64,000 bases of DNA from Ramlibacter agri (GCF_012927085.1 NZ_JABBFX010000005.1:128276-192275), one strand, 5' to 3'; shown: positions 39,165-48,934, counted from the first letter of the stretch. Numbers and translations are program-made. The notes: generated from the sequence alone by a model not told the origin.

Positions 39165-39334
39165 ACGCCTTCCTGCGACTCTGGGGCTGGCCCATAGGGC
39201 TGGCCGTGCTGACGGCCTCGGGCCTGTTCACCGCGCTGGTCTCCGACGGCGCCGGCGACGTCTGGTCCTGGTTCGCCCTGGGCGTGCCGGTCGCCGTGAT
39301 GCTCTGGTTCTCGCGCGGCCGCCGCCGCAACTGA
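39161..39334 (+). CDS. small two-helix membrane protein, iron-uptake operon
   Basis: The 57-residue product is MNAFLRLWGWPIGLAVLTAS..., with two predicted transmembrane helices (about 8-25 and 33-50) and a basic tail (SRGRRRN). Its ATG overlaps the stop of the PepSY gene (ATGA), the strongest reason to accept it as real. I do not recognise a named family. Location suggests an accessory subunit of the PepSY membrane protein or of siderophore uptake. It ends about 45 bases before a long hairpin. Confidence 0.7.
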   Translation: MNAFLRLWGWPIGLAVLTASGLFTALVSDGAGDVWSWFALGVPVAVMLWFSRGRRRN

Positions 39335-39379
39335 CGCAGCCTGACCGCGGCCACGCACCGGCCGCGACTCCCGCGCAAC

Positions 39380-39417
39380 GCGCCGAAAGGCGGGGCTCCC
39401 CCGTCCCTTTTCGGCGC
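39380..39417 (+). terminator. hairpin after the iron operon, probable terminator
   Basis: GCGCCGAAA (39380-39388) pairs perfectly with TTTCGGCGC (39409-39417), and the inner GGCGGGG/CCCCGTC arms extend the stem. No T tract follows on the plus strand, so the role is probable, not certain. Confidence 0.5.
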
Positions 39418-39479
39418 TTCGGCGCGCCTCCCTCGCTTCTACATTGACACCGCCGCCCAGGGCCTGGGCGCGCGGGGGC

Positions 39480-39506
39480 TCAAGCTTTCCGGCGCGCGGC
39501 CGAAAG
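39480..39506 (+). promoter_or_regulatory. candidate sigma-28 (FliA) promoter of the chemotaxis operon
   Basis: TCAAGCTT (39480-39487), an 11-base spacer and GCCGAAAG (39499-39506) fit the flagellar sigma-28 pattern (T(A/C)AAGTTT-N11-GCCGATAA). It ends 34 bases before the first chemotaxis gene. The site also contains an inverted repeat (AAGCTTTC/GAAAGCTT), so an alternative reading as a hairpin exists. Confidence 0.65.
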
Positions 39507-39540
39507 CTTCGGGGACGGCAACAGCGTTCCCGAACCCATC

Positions 39541-40731
39541 ATGTCCGATACCCTTTCCGCCCCCGCCGCGCCGGTGGCCCTGCACCTCCCGCGCTGGCGG
39601 CGATGGACCCGCCTGCGCACGACCGCCCTGGCCCTGGCCGCCGCGGCGGCCATCTGGGGCGCTGGCGGCGCCCATTTCAACGCCTGGAGCGCCTGCGCGG
39701 CGGCCGCCATCGTCGCCGCCGGCGCCATCGAAGACCGGCGCCGCCTGCAGGCCGAAGCCACGCAGCGCGCCGATGTCGAGGGCTTCGTCGACGGCGCCGA
39801 CCGCCTGGGCCGCGAGTTGCTCCCGATCTGGGGCGCCCAGCTGGAAAGCTCGCGCGCGCAGATGGAGGATGCGGTGTCCGCGCTCACCGTGCGCTTCGGC
39901 GCCATCGTCGAACGCCTCACGCAGGCGCTGCAGGCCTCCATGCAGCACGGCGACCACGGCATGGCCGGCGTGTTCGAGGAGAGCGCACGCGAGCTCGGCA
40001 GCCTGGTGGACTCGCTGCGCGCGGCGCTCGCCGGCAACGCCGCCCTGCACCAGGAAGTGCAAGGCCTGTCGACCTTCGTCGCCGAACTGCAGGAGATGGC
40101 GCAGGGCGTGGCCCTGATCGCCAACCAGACCAACCTGCTGGCCATCAACGCCGCCATCGAGGCGGCGCATGTGGGCGAGCAGGGCCGCGGCTTCGCGGTG
40201 CTGGCGCAGGAAATGCGCAAGCTGTCCGCGTCGTCCGGGGAAACCGGCGCTCGCATGGGCGACAAGGCCCGCACCATCGGCGCCGCCATCCAGGCGGCCT
40301 GCAGCAGCGCCGAGGCTTCCTCGGTCCGCGAGACCGCCGCCGTGCGCGACGCCGAACACAAGATCGACGCCGTCCTGGCCCGCTTTCGCGGCGTCACGAC
40401 CACGCTGGGCAGCGCCAACGAAGTGCTGCAGCAGGAAAGCACCGCCATCCAGGGCGAGATCGTCGAATCGCTGGTGCAGCTGCAGTTCCAGGACCGCGTG
40501 AGCCAGCGCATGAGCCACGTGCGCGACAGCATCGATAGCGTCCCGCCCCTGCTGGCGCAGGCGCGCGAGGACTTCGCCGCCGGTGCCCCGCTGCGTCCGC
40601 TGCAGCCCCGCGAGCTCGTCGAGGAACTGGAGCGCAGCTACGCGATGGCCGACGAACGCAGCACCCACAGCGGCGGCTCGTCGCCGGCGCCCGCAGCGCC
40701 GGCCGGCGACGGCGACATCACCTTCTTCTGA
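39541..40731 (+). CDS. methyl-accepting chemotaxis-like protein without HAMP domain
   Basis: The 396-residue protein begins with two short hydrophobic helices (about 27-45 and 48-63) with almost no periplasmic loop. A long helical coiled coil follows, carrying the receptor hairpin tip ([16 protein letters not shown], about residues 195-210) and the adjoining [17 protein letters not shown]. No HAMP domain or sensory domain is evident, and the flanking coil is shorter than in classical receptors. It ends in DITFF, unlike the EVDFARF ends of the two other receptors here. It is the first gene after the sigma-28-like promoter and is followed by cheY. It may sense a cytoplasmic or membrane-state signal, or act as an accessory receptor; this is inference. 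Confidence 0.82.
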   Translation: MSDTLSAPAAPVALHLPRWRRWTRLRTTALALAAAAAIWGAGGAHFNAWSACAAAAIVAAGAIEDRRRLQAEATQRADVEGFVDGADRLGRELLPIWGAQLESSRAQMEDAVSALTVRFGAIVERLTQALQASMQHGDHGMAGVFEESARELGSLVDSLRAALAGNAALHQEVQGLSTFVAELQEMAQGVALIANQTNLLAINAAIEAAHVGEQGRGFAVLAQEMRKLSASSGETGARMGDKARTIGAAIQAACSSAEASSVRETAAVRDAEHKIDAVLARFRGVTTTLGSANEVLQQESTAIQGEIVESLVQLQFQDRVSQRMSHVRDSIDSVPPLLAQAREDFAAGAPLRPLQPRELVEELERSYAMADERSTHSGGSSPAPAAPAGDGDITFF

Positions 40732-40754
40732 TCACGAACAGGGAACCAAGAGAC

Positions 40755-41123
40755 ATGGCCAAGACCATCATGATCGTCGACGACTCCGCCTCGCTGCGGC
40801 AGGTCGTCGCCATTTCGCTGCGTGGCGCGGGCTACGAGGTGCTCGAGGGCTGCGACGGCGCCGACGCGCTGAAGAAGCTCACGGGCCAGAAGGTCCACCT
40901 GATCATCAGCGACGTCAACATGCCCAACATGGACGGCATCACCATGGTGAAGGCCGTCAAGGCGCTGCCCGCCTACAAGTTCACGCCCATCGTCATGCTG
41001 ACGACCGAGTCGCAAGAGGCGAAGAAGCAGCAGGGCCAGGCCGCCGGCGCCAAGGCCTGGATGGTGAAGCCCTTCAATCCGCCGCAGCTGCTGGCCGTGG
41101 TGCAGAAGCTGGTGCTGCCGTGA
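40755..41123 (+). CDS. cheY: chemotaxis response regulator CheY
   Basis: The 122-residue single receiver domain has all catalytic residues visible: acidic pair Asp9-Asp10 (IVDDSAS), phospho-acceptor Asp53 (IISDVNMP), Thr83 (VMLTTES) and Lys105 (MVKPF). Phospho-CheY binds the flagellar switch to change rotation. There is no output domain, as expected. It lies between the first receptor-like gene and a STAS gene, and its stop overlaps the GTG start of that gene. The sequence resembles the CheY type with PNMDG that is common in polar-flagellate proteobacteria. Confidence 0.95.
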   Translation: MAKTIMIVDDSASLRQVVAISLRGAGYEVLEGCDGADALKKLTGQKVHLIISDVNMPNMDGITMVKAVKALPAYKFTPIVMLTTESQEAKKQQGQAAGAKAWMVKPFNPPQLLAVVQKLVLP

Positions 41124-41413
41124 GCACGCCCGTGACCGTGCTCGCCGTCGAGGGCGAGCTGAGCATCTACCGCGCGGCGGACCTGTGCGCCGAATGGCGC
41201 GAGGCCATTGCACCCGATACCGCGCTCGTCCTGGACCTGGCCGAAGTGAGCGAGTGCGACACCGCCGGCGTGCAGCTGCTGCTGGCCGCCGCGCGCCGGC
41301 TGGAGCAGGGCGGCGGCAGCCTGCAGCTGCGCGCGCCCAGCGCGCCGGTGTGCGACGCGCTCGCCACCCTGGGGCTGCAAGCCCGCTTCGCGCACGAAGG
41401 AGAACCGGCATGA
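41120..41413 (+). CDS. STAS-domain protein in chemotaxis operon
   Basis: The 97-residue single STAS domain starts at a GTG overlapping the cheY stop (GTGA) and overlaps the cheA start (ATGA), so it is translationally coupled on both sides. The fold signature is clear: VEGELSIYRAADLCAEW, LVLDLAEVSECDTAGVQLLL and a C-terminal helix. The position phosphorylated in SpoIIAA-type antagonists is Thr here (DTAG). STAS genes between cheY and cheA recur in some proteobacterial chemotaxis operons, but their biochemical role is not established. It may act as a scaffold or a phosphorylation-sensitive switch for CheA; this is inference. Confidence 0.85.
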   Translation: MSTPVTVLAVEGELSIYRAADLCAEWREAIAPDTALVLDLAEVSECDTAGVQLLLAAARRLEQGGGSLQLRAPSAPVCDALATLGLQARFAHEGEPA

Positions 41414-43353
41414 GCGTGAACCTGCAAGACGCCCTGCAGACCTTCCTGGTCGAGGCGCGCGAGCTCCTGGACGACATGGAGGCGATGCTGCTGCGCGTGG
41501 GCGCCGAGCCCGGCGGCACCGAGACGCTGAACGCCATCTTCCGCGCCGCGCACACCATCAAGGGATCCGCCGGCCTGTTCGGGCTGGACGCGATCGTCGA
41601 ATTCACCCACGTCGTCGAAAGCCTGCTGGATGAAGTGCGTGCCGGCCAGGTGAACCTGGGCGCGCCGCTGGTGCAGCTGCTGCTGGCCAGTGCCGACCAC
41701 ATCGGCGCACTGGTCGATGCTGCCGACAGCGGCGCGGCGCTGGAGCCGCAGGCTGCGGCCGAAGGCCAGCGCCTGGTGGCGCAGTTGGCTGGCTATGCCG
41801 CCGGCGGCATCGAGGCTGCCGCGACGCACGTCGCCGCGGCAGCCGCGCCCGCCAACGGCGAACGCCGCTGGCGCATCGCGCTGCGCTTCGGCGCCGACGT
41901 GCTGCGCAACGGCATGGACCCGCTGTCCTTCATCCGCTACCTGTCCACGCTGGGCACGGTCGACGCGATCACCACGCTGGACGACCGCCTGCCGGCGCTG
42001 GCCGACCTGGACGCCGAGAGCTGCCACCTGGGCTTCGAGATCGCCTTCCGCGGCGCCGTCGACCGGGCCGCGATCGCCGCCGTCTTCGAGTTCGTCGCCG
42101 AAGATTCCGAAATCCGCATCGAGGAGGAGGGCGCACCTGCTCCCGCAACGCCAGTGGCCGCTCCCGAAGCTGCCATGGCACGCGCCGGCACTACCCGCGA
42201 AGCGGCGCAATCCATCCGCGTCGAGGCCGACAAGCTCGATCGCCTGATCAACCTGGTGGGCGAGCTGATCATCGCCACCGCCGGCGCCAGCCTGCTGGCG
42301 CGGCGCAGCCAGCAGCTGGAACTGCAGGAATGCCACTCGGTGCTGTCGCACCTGGTTGAGGAGGTGCGCGACAGCGCGCTGCAGCTGCGCATGGTCAAGA
42401 TCGGCGGCACCTTCGGCAAGTTCCAGCGCGTCGTGCACGACGTGGCGCTGGAATTGGGCAAGGACATCGCTCTCCGCATCAGCGGCGAGGACACCGAACT
42501 GGACAAGACGGTCGTCGAGAAGATCGGCGATCCGCTGATGCACCTGGTACGCAACGCCATGGACCACGGCATCGACTCCGCGGAGCTGCGCGCCGCGCGC
42601 GGCAAGCCGGTGCAGGGCACCGTGTCGCTGAATGCCTTCCACGACTCCGGCAGCATCGTCATCCAGGTCGGTGACGACGGCGGCGGCCTGGACCGCGAGC
42701 GCATCCTGGCCAAGGCCACCGAGCGTGGCCTGGTGGAACCGGGCAAGGTGCTCACCGATGCCGAGACCTACGCGCTGATCTTCGAGCCGGGCTTCTCCAC
42801 GGCGGAGAAGATCACCAACCTGTCCGGCCGCGGCGTCGGCATGGACGTCGTCAAGCGCAACATCGAGGCGCTGCGCGGCAGCGTCGACATCGCCAGCGAA
42901 CCGGGCCGGGGCACGACCGTCACAGTGCGCCTGCCGCTGACGCTGGCCATCATCAACGGCTTTCAGGTCGCGGTGGGCAAGGCGGTCTTCGTCGTGCCGC
43001 TGGAGCTGGTGGACGAGTGCGTCGAGTTCTCCGCCGAACCGGGCCGCGACTACACGGACCTGCGCGGCGAGGTGCTGCCCTTCATCCGGCTGCGCGAGCT
43101 GTTCGAGGTGGCCGGCGAAGCCGCTGCGCGCCAGAACATCGTGGTCGTGCGCCACGCCGGCCAACGCGTCGGCCTGGTTGTCGACGCGCTGCTCGGCGAG
43201 ACGCAGGCTGTCATCAAGCCGCTATCGCGCGTCTTCGCGCAGGTGCAGGGCATCAGCGGCTCCAGCATCCTGGGCAGCGGCGAAGTCGCCCTGATCCTGG
43301 ACGTGCCGGTGCTGCTGCGGGTTGCTTCGGCCGCGGAACTGCACCAGGAGTAG
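41410..43353 (+). CDS. cheA: chemotaxis histidine kinase CheA
   Basis: The 647-residue cytoplasmic kinase carries, in order: an Hpt P1 domain with phospho-His48 (FRAAHTIKGSAGLFG); a variable region with a second folded segment at about 155-235 (RRWRIALRFG ... DPLSFIRYLSTLG); P3 dimerisation starting at SIRVEADKLDRLINLVGEL; a P4 ATPase with N box HLVRNAMDHGID, G1 DDGGGLD, F box FEPGFST and G2 GRGVGMDVVKRNI; and a C-terminal CheW-like P5 (IINGFQVAVGKAVFVVPLE). The start overlaps the STAS stop. It phosphorylates CheY and CheB on receptor command. Domain order and all active-site boxes are complete. cheW follows after 3 bases. Confidence 0.97.
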   Translation: MSVNLQDALQTFLVEARELLDDMEAMLLRVGAEPGGTETLNAIFRAAHTIKGSAGLFGLDAIVEFTHVVESLLDEVRAGQVNLGAPLVQLLLASADHIGALVDAADSGAALEPQAAAEGQRLVAQLAGYAAGGIEAAATHVAAAAAPANGERRWRIALRFGADVLRNGMDPLSFIRYLSTLGTVDAITTLDDRLPALADLDAESCHLGFEIAFRGAVDRAAIAAVFEFVAEDSEIRIEEEGAPAPATPVAAPEAAMARAGTTREAAQSIRVEADKLDRLINLVGELIIATAGASLLARRSQQLELQECHSVLSHLVEEVRDSALQLRMVKIGGTFGKFQRVVHDVALELGKDIALRISGEDTELDKTVVEKIGDPLMHLVRNAMDHGIDSAELRAARGKPVQGTVSLNAFHDSGSIVIQVGDDGGGLDRERILAKATERGLVEPGKVLTDAETYALIFEPGFSTAEKITNLSGRGVGMDVVKRNIEALRGSVDIASEPGRGTTVTVRLPLTLAIINGFQVAVGKAVFVVPLELVDECVEFSAEPGRDYTDLRGEVLPFIRLRELFEVAGEAAARQNIVVVRHAGQRVGLVVDALLGETQAVIKPLSRVFAQVQGISGSSILGSGEVALILDVPVLLRVASAAELHQE

Positions 43354-43356
43354 CAC

Positions 43357-43851
43357 GTGTCCAGCCAATCCCACGACGGTCAGTACCTGACCTTCCAGCT
43401 CGCTGGCGACATGTACGCCATCGGCATCCTCGCCATCAAGGAAATCATCGAATACCGCGGCCTCACGCCGGTGCCGATGATGCCGGCCTTCGTGCGCGGC
43501 GTGATCAACCTGCGCGGCGCGGTGGTGCCGGTGATGGACCCGCTCGCGCGCTTCGGCCGCGCCTCCAGCGTGCCCGGCAAGCGCACCTGCGTCGTGATCG
43601 TCGAGATCGACGGCGGTGACGGCGAGCCGCAGAGCGTCGGCATGCTGGTCGATGCCGTGAGCGAGGTGCTGGAAATCGGCGCCGCGGACATCGAGCCGCC
43701 GCCGCCCTTCGGCTCGCGGATCCGCACCGACTTCATCGCGGGCATGGGCAAGGTCCGCGGGAAGTTCGTGATCCTGCTGGCCGCCGGCCATGTCCTGTCT
43801 CTCGATATCGAAGGCCTCGCAGAAGCGCGGGCCGAAGCCGCCGTCGCCTGA
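43357..43851 (+). CDS. cheW: chemotaxis coupling protein CheW (first copy)
   Basis: The 164-residue SH3-like adaptor links receptors to CheA. Typical motifs are [59 protein letters not shown] and the C-terminal [18 protein letters not shown]. The start is a GTG at 43357, three bases after cheA. A second, related CheW gene occurs two genes downstream, suggesting that each receptor has its own coupling protein or that the pair arose by duplication of a cheW-mcp unit. Confidence 0.95.
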   Translation: MSSQSHDGQYLTFQLAGDMYAIGILAIKEIIEYRGLTPVPMMPAFVRGVINLRGAVVPVMDPLARFGRASSVPGKRTCVVIVEIDGGDGEPQSVGMLVDAVSEVLEIGAADIEPPPPFGSRIRTDFIAGMGKVRGKFVILLAAGHVLSLDIEGLAEARAEAAVA

Positions 43852-43874
43852 GGCGGCATTCCAGAAAGATTCCC

Positions 43875-45662
43875 ATGAAGCAAATCAAGCTGTTCTCGCA
43901 CTGGAAGGTGTCCACCCGGCTCGCCGCCGGCTTTGGCGCCGTCATGGTGCTGTTGTTCGCGCTCGCCGGCCTCAGCCTCTGGAGCCTGGCCACCGTGCAG
44001 GGCACGACCGAGACCATCGTCCGGCAGCGCCTGCCGGCGGTGAAACTCGCCAACGAAGCCGCGGTGCTGACCGTGGACACCGGCCGCAAGATGCGCGCGC
44101 TGCTGATGGCCGTGAACGGCCTCGAAGCGAAGGAGGCCATGCAGTCGGTGGAGGCCAACCGCGCGCGGATCGCCGACGCGCTGCACCGCCTGGACGGCAT
44201 GGCCGACAGCGCGCAGTCCCGTGCCCTCGTCAAGGCCGTGCGCACGGAGCACGCCACGCTGGAGCAGAAGTTCGAGCCCGTGCTGGTGCTGGCGCGCGGC
44301 GAAGACCCCAAGGCCGCGGAAGTGCTGCGCAGCGAGTTCGTGCCCGCCAACCGCCGCTTCGAGACGGCGCTGCAGGAACTGGTGAAGCACGAGTCGGCCG
44401 CAATGAATGCCTCGGCGGCCGCCTCTGCGAGCACTTACGACAGCACGCGCATCGTCTTGCTGGTCCTCGCGGCCACGGCGCTGGCGCTGGGCGCCGGCAT
44501 CGCGCTGGCCATCACGCGCGGCCTGCATCGCATCCTGGGCGGCGAGCCGGCGGAAGCGGCGGGCATCCTGCGCCGCATCGCCCAGGGCGACCTGGACGTG
44601 GTGGTGGAAACGCGGGAGGGCGACGACCACAGCCTGCTGCATGCCGTGGGCGAGACCGTGGGCCAGCTGCGCGGGCTGATGGGCGAAGTCGCCACCGTCA
44701 TGGGCGGCGTCGCCGAGGGCGACCTGACGCGCACCATGGACGGCAGCTACCAGGGCGCCTTCGCGACCATCCAGGCGGACATCAACCGCTCGGTGCAGCA
44801 GTTGGCGCAGGTGGTGAAGGACGTGAACGCCGCGGCCGAGAGCCTGGTCGGCGCCTCCGAGGAAGTGAGCGCGACGGCACAGTCGCTGTCGCAAGCCGCG
44901 ACCGAGCAGGCCGCGGGCGTCGAGCAGACGAGCGCGTCGATGGAGGAGATGACGGCCTCCATCGCGCAGAACACCGAAAACGCCAAGGTCACCGACGGCA
45001 TGGCCACCAAGGCGGCCAGCGAAGCGGCCGAAGGCGGCGAAGCCGTGAAGGCCACGGTGGCGGCGATGAAGCAGATCGCGCAGAAGATCGTGATCATCGA
45101 CGACATCGCCTACCAGACCAACCTGCTGGCGCTGAACGCGGCGATCGAGGCCGCCCGCGCGGGCGACCACGGCAAGGGCTTTGCCGTCGTCGCCGCCGAA
45201 GTCCGCAAGCTGGCCGAGCGCAGCCAGGTGGCGGCGCAGGAGATCGGCACCGTGGCTTCGTCCAGCGTGGAGATGGCGCAGCGCGCCGGCCAGCTGCTGG
45301 ACGCCATGGTCCCCACGATCCGCAAGACCTCCGACCTGGTGCAGGAGATCGCGGCGGCCTCGGCCGAACAGGCCAGCGGCGTCGGCCAGATCAACGCCGC
45401 CGTCACCCAATTGAGCCAGACGACGCAGCAGAACGCGGCAAGCGCCGAGGAGCTGGCCGCGACTTCCGAAGCCATGAGCGGACAGGCCGGCAACCTGCAG
45501 CAGGCCATGGGCTTCTTCCGCGTCGGCGCGCCCACGCCCGCCGGCCAGGCGGCGACGACCGCGATCGCCGTGGCCGCCGGCAAGGCGCAGCCGCCGGCCC
45601 GGCCGCGCGCCATGCCCGCGGCTTCCGCGGCGGCGGACGAAGTCGACTTCGCCCGTTTCTGA
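43875..45662 (+). CDS. methyl-accepting chemotaxis protein (second receptor of the operon)
   Basis: The 595-residue transmembrane receptor has TM1 at about 17-37 ([21 protein letters not shown]), a periplasmic four-helix-bundle type sensor to about 190, TM2 at about 193-215 and a HAMP-type region ([19 protein letters not shown]). The signalling coil has its tip at [17 protein letters not shown] (around 413). It ends in EVDFARF. No CheR/CheB-docking pentapeptide of the NWETF type is seen. Its signalling domain is nearly identical at DNA level to that of the third receptor (46189-48123), while the sensor parts differ, so ligand specificities should differ. The ligand is unknown. Confidence 0.93.
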   Translation: MKQIKLFSHWKVSTRLAAGFGAVMVLLFALAGLSLWSLATVQGTTETIVRQRLPAVKLANEAAVLTVDTGRKMRALLMAVNGLEAKEAMQSVEANRARIADALHRLDGMADSAQSRALVKAVRTEHATLEQKFEPVLVLARGEDPKAAEVLRSEFVPANRRFETALQELVKHESAAMNASAAASASTYDSTRIVLLVLAATALALGAGIALAITRGLHRILGGEPAEAAGILRRIAQGDLDVVVETREGDDHSLLHAVGETVGQLRGLMGEVATVMGGVAEGDLTRTMDGSYQGAFATIQADINRSVQQLAQVVKDVNAAAESLVGASEEVSATAQSLSQAATEQAAGVEQTSASMEEMTASIAQNTENAKVTDGMATKAASEAAEGGEAVKATVAAMKQIAQKIVIIDDIAYQTNLLALNAAIEAARAGDHGKGFAVVAAEVRKLAERSQVAAQEIGTVASSSVEMAQRAGQLLDAMVPTIRKTSDLVQEIAAASAEQASGVGQINAAVTQLSQTTQQNAASAEELAATSEAMSGQAGNLQQAMGFFRVGAPTPAGQAATTAIAVAAGKAQPPARPRAMPAASAAADEVDFARF

Positions 45663-45672
45663 AGGAACGGCC

Positions 45673-46164
45673 GTGGCTGAACCCTACCTGAGCTTCCAGC
45701 TCGGCGCCGACATGTACGCCGTCGGCATCCTGTCGGTGCGCGAGATCATCGAGTACCCCGAACTCACGCCGGTGCCGATGGCGCCAGCCGCCGTGCGCGG
45801 CGTGATCAACCTGCGCGGCGCCGTCGTGCCGGTGGTGGACCCGCAGGTCCGCTTCGGCAAGCCAGCCAGTGCGCCGGGGCGCCGCACCTGCATCGTGATC
45901 GTCGAGACCACGCTGGCCGACGGCAGCGCGCGCACCGCCGGCGTCGTGGTCGACGCGGTCAGCGAAGTAGTCGACATCGCGGCGGAGGACATCGAGCCGC
46001 CGCCGACCTTCGGCACCCGCCTGCGCACGGAACTGCTGCGCGGCGTGGCCAAGGTGCGCGGCCGCTTCGTGATCCTGCTCGATCCCGCCCCGCTCCTGGA
46101 CCTCGACCTGCCCGACGAGGGCGACTTCGATCCGCACTCCCTTCCCGAGCCCCTGGCCGCCTGA
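45673..46164 (+). CDS. cheW: chemotaxis coupling protein CheW (second copy)
   Basis: The 163-residue CheW-fold adaptor is closely related to the first copy: [81 protein letters not shown]. The GTG start at 45673 follows GAAGGAACGGCC. It lies between two receptor genes in the pattern cheW-mcp-cheW-mcp, which looks like a tandem duplication of a cheW-mcp unit. It couples receptors to CheA; any division of labour with the first copy is unknown. Confidence 0.94.
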   Translation: MAEPYLSFQLGADMYAVGILSVREIIEYPELTPVPMAPAAVRGVINLRGAVVPVVDPQVRFGKPASAPGRRTCIVIVETTLADGSARTAGVVVDAVSEVVDIAAEDIEPPPTFGTRLRTELLRGVAKVRGRFVILLDPAPLLDLDLPDEGDFDPHSLPEPLAA

Positions 46165-46188
46165 GGCCGCTCCCCGCGAAAGATTTCC

Positions 46189-48123
46189 ATGAACTGGTTC
46201 CTGCGCCTGAAGCTGGCCAACAAGCTTCTCCTCTCCTTCCTGCTATGCACTGCCGTCACGGCAGCCGTCGGCGGCTTCGCGCTGCTGCGCCTGGCCGAAG
46301 TGCGGCAAAGCCTGAAGTCGGTCTATGAGGACAACATCCTGCCGATGCAATACCTGGCCGAGGCCAACGCGCGGATCATGGCGCACAGCCGCGGCTATTC
46401 GCGACTGGGCTCGATGAAGGACCTGGCGGAGCAGAAGGACACCATCAAGCGCGTGATCCCCCACATCGAGAAGTTCCGCAAGGCGATGGCGCAGTACGAC
46501 CTGACGCACATGAGCGAGGAAGAGAAGCAGCTGAAGAAGGACCGCGAGCCGCTGCTGGTGGCTTACCTCGCCGCGAACGACAAGGTGGCCCAGCTCGCCG
46601 CCGATCGCAAGTTCGACCAGGCCGTCGAACAGAGCAACGGGCCGGCCCGCCTCGCGTCCAACGCGATCGAGGCGAGCCTCGCCAAGGCGATCGCGGAGCA
46701 GACCCGCCAGGCCGACGAGGCGAACGCGCAGGCGGCCGCCGCCGCGCAGAGCACCCGCAACACGCTGATCGCCGTCATTGCCGCCGCCGCGATCCTGGCG
46801 ATCGCCATGGGCCTGCTGGTGACGCGCGTGATCGCGCGCCAGATCGGTGGCGAGCCGGACGATGCCGCGCGGCGCCTGCGGCAGCTGGCCGCCGGTGAAC
46901 TGAACGCCGACCTGCGCCTGCGCGAAGGCGACGACAGCAGCCTGCTGCATGCGCTGAAGCAGACCATCGCCCGCCTGCACCAGGTGGTCGAAGGCCAGCA
47001 GCGCGTCATCGAGGCGGCCAACCGCGGCGACTTCCAGGAGCGCGTGGACCTGGCCGGCCTGCAGGGCTTCCAGCGCGAGCTGGGCCAAGGCCTGAACAAC
47101 CTGGCGGCCACCACCGGCGCCAGCGTGGGCGACGTGGTGCGCGTCATGTCCGCGCTGTCCGAAGGCGACCTCACGCAGCAGATCGACGCCGACTACGAAG
47201 GCGAGTTCGGCCGCATGAAGGAGTTCGTCAACGGCACGCTGCTGAAGCTGACGCACGTCGTGCAGGACGTGAACAGCGGCGCCGAGTCGCTGGCCGGTGC
47301 GTCGGAAGAAGTCAGCGCCACGGCGCAGTCGCTGTCGCAGGCCGCCAGCGAGCAGGCCGCGGGCGTGGAGCAGACCAGCGCGTCGATGGAAGAAATGACG
47401 GCGTCCATCGCGCAGAACACCGAAAACGCCAAGGTCACCGATGGCATGGCCACCAAGGCCGCGGCCGAAGCGGCCGAAGGCGGTGAAGCCGTGAAGGCCA
47501 CGGTGGCGGCGATGAAGCAGATCGCGCAGAAGATCGTGATCATCGACGACATCGCCTACCAGACCAACCTGCTGGCGCTGAACGCGGCGATCGAGGCCGC
47601 CCGCGCGGGCGAGCACGGCAAGGGCTTTGCCGTCGTCGCTGCCGAAGTGCGCAAGCTGGCCGAGCGCAGCCAGGTGGCGGCGCAGGAGATCGGCACCGTG
47701 GCTTCGTCCAGCGTGGAGCTGGCCGAGCGCGCCGGCCATCTGCTGGATGCGATGGTTCCCAACATCAAGAAGACCAGCGACCTGGTGCAGGAGATCACGG
47801 CGGCGTCGGAGGAGCAGACCTCCGGCGTGGGCCAGATCAACGGGGCGATCACGCAGCTGAGCCAGACGACGCAGCAGAACGCCAGCAGCAGCGAGGAGCT
47901 GGCGGCGACGGCGGAGGAGCTGAGCAGCCAGGCCGAACAGCTGCAGCAGACGATGGCGTTCTTCAAGCTGTCCGGCGGCACGGCTTCGGGCCAGGCCGCC
48001 GCCCAGGCCATCGCCGCCGCGCGCAGCACGCCGCGCAAGCGCAAGACGCCCGCGCCGGCCAAGGCCCTGGCGACCCCGCTCGCCACCGGCGGGCCGGACG
48101 AAGTCGACTTCGCCCGCTTCTGA
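46189..48123 (+). CDS. methyl-accepting chemotaxis protein (third receptor of the operon)
   Basis: The 644-residue receptor has TM1 at about 11-31 ([21 protein letters not shown]), a periplasmic four-helix-bundle sensor domain (residues about 35-190; [20 protein letters not shown]), TM2 at about 193-217 ([19 protein letters not shown]), an extended HAMP-like region with two segments ([14 protein letters not shown] and [15 protein letters not shown]), and a signalling coil with its tip near 462 ([17 protein letters not shown]). It ends in EVDFARF. The signalling part is almost the same DNA as in the preceding receptor, while the N-terminal half differs. It is followed after 10 bases by cheR. 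The ligand is unknown. Confidence 0.93.
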   Translation: MNWFLRLKLANKLLLSFLLCTAVTAAVGGFALLRLAEVRQSLKSVYEDNILPMQYLAEANARIMAHSRGYSRLGSMKDLAEQKDTIKRVIPHIEKFRKAMAQYDLTHMSEEEKQLKKDREPLLVAYLAANDKVAQLAADRKFDQAVEQSNGPARLASNAIEASLAKAIAEQTRQADEANAQAAAAAQSTRNTLIAVIAAAAILAIAMGLLVTRVIARQIGGEPDDAARRLRQLAAGELNADLRLREGDDSSLLHALKQTIARLHQVVEGQQRVIEAANRGDFQERVDLAGLQGFQRELGQGLNNLAATTGASVGDVVRVMSALSEGDLTQQIDADYEGEFGRMKEFVNGTLLKLTHVVQDVNSGAESLAGASEEVSATAQSLSQAASEQAAGVEQTSASMEEMTASIAQNTENAKVTDGMATKAAAEAAEGGEAVKATVAAMKQIAQKIVIIDDIAYQTNLLALNAAIEAARAGEHGKGFAVVAAEVRKLAERSQVAAQEIGTVASSSVELAERAGHLLDAMVPNIKKTSDLVQEITAASEEQTSGVGQINGAITQLSQTTQQNASSSEELAATAEELSSQAEQLQQTMAFFKLSGGTASGQAAAQAIAAARSTPRKRKTPAPAKALATPLATGGPDEVDFARF

Positions 48124-48133
48124 ACCCGCTGCC

Positions 48134-48934
48134 ATGCACACCATCACCGACGCCGAGTTCGGCAAGTTCCAGCAGTTCATCCACGAAGCTGCGGGCATCA
48201 CCATGTCGGGCGCCAAGAAGGCGCTGGTGTGCGGGCGGCTGGCCCGGCGCCTGCAGGTCCACCAGCTCTCCAGCTACACGGCCTATTACGAGCTGCTGCG
48301 CAGCGGCAGGGCGCCGCAGGAGGTGCAGGTGGCCGTGGACCTGCTGACGACCAACGAGACCTACTTCTTCCGCGAGCCCCGCCATTTCGAGCTGCTGCGC
48401 GAGCTGGCCGCCGCCGCGCGCGGCCAGGGCCAGCCTTTCCGCGTGTGGAGCGCCGCCTCGTCGAGCGGCGAGGAGTGCTACAGCATCGCCATGGTGCTGG
48501 CCGACTGCCTGGGCGAAGCTGCCTGGGAGGTGGTCGGCACCGACATCAGCACCCGCGTGCTGGAGCGCGCGCGCACCGGCCACTATCCGCTGGAGCGCAC
48601 GCGCCATATCCCGCAGGACTACCTGAAGCGCTTCTGCCTGCGCGGCACCGGCACGCAGGACGGCACGCTGCTGGTGGACCGCCGCGTGCGCGCCCGGGTG
48701 CAGTTCGCGCACGCCAACCTCAACGAAGCGCTGCCTCGCATGGGCAGCTTCGACGTGGTCTTCCTGCGCAACGTGATGATCTACTTCAACGGCGACACCA
48801 AGCGGCAGGTCGTCGAGCGCGTGCTGGCGCCCTTGAAGCCGGGCGGCCACCTCTTCATCGGCCACTCGGAAAGCCTGCACGAGATCAACGCCACGGTGCG
48901 CCAGCTCGCGCCGTCGATCTACCGCAAGCCATGA
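48134..48934 (+). CDS. cheR: chemotaxis protein methyltransferase CheR
   Basis: The 266-residue enzyme transfers methyl groups from S-adenosylmethionine to receptor glutamates. An N-terminal helical domain (FGKFQQFIHEAAGITMS, LARRLQVHQLSSY) precedes the Rossmann methyltransferase domain (NETYFFREPRHF, VWSAASSSGEECYSIAMVLAD, VVGTDISTRVLERAR, FDVVFLRNVMIYF). FIGHSESL near the C-terminus is typical. It opens a cheR-cheD-cheB adaptation block; its stop overlaps the cheD start by four bases (ATGA). Confidence 0.96.
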   Translation: MHTITDAEFGKFQQFIHEAAGITMSGAKKALVCGRLARRLQVHQLSSYTAYYELLRSGRAPQEVQVAVDLLTTNETYFFREPRHFELLRELAAAARGQGQPFRVWSAASSSGEECYSIAMVLADCLGEAAWEVVGTDISTRVLERARTGHYPLERTRHIPQDYLKRFCLRGTGTQDGTLLVDRRVRARVQFAHANLNEALPRMGSFDVVFLRNVMIYFNGDTKRQVVERVLAPLKPGGHLFIGHSESLHEINATVRQLAPSIYRKP

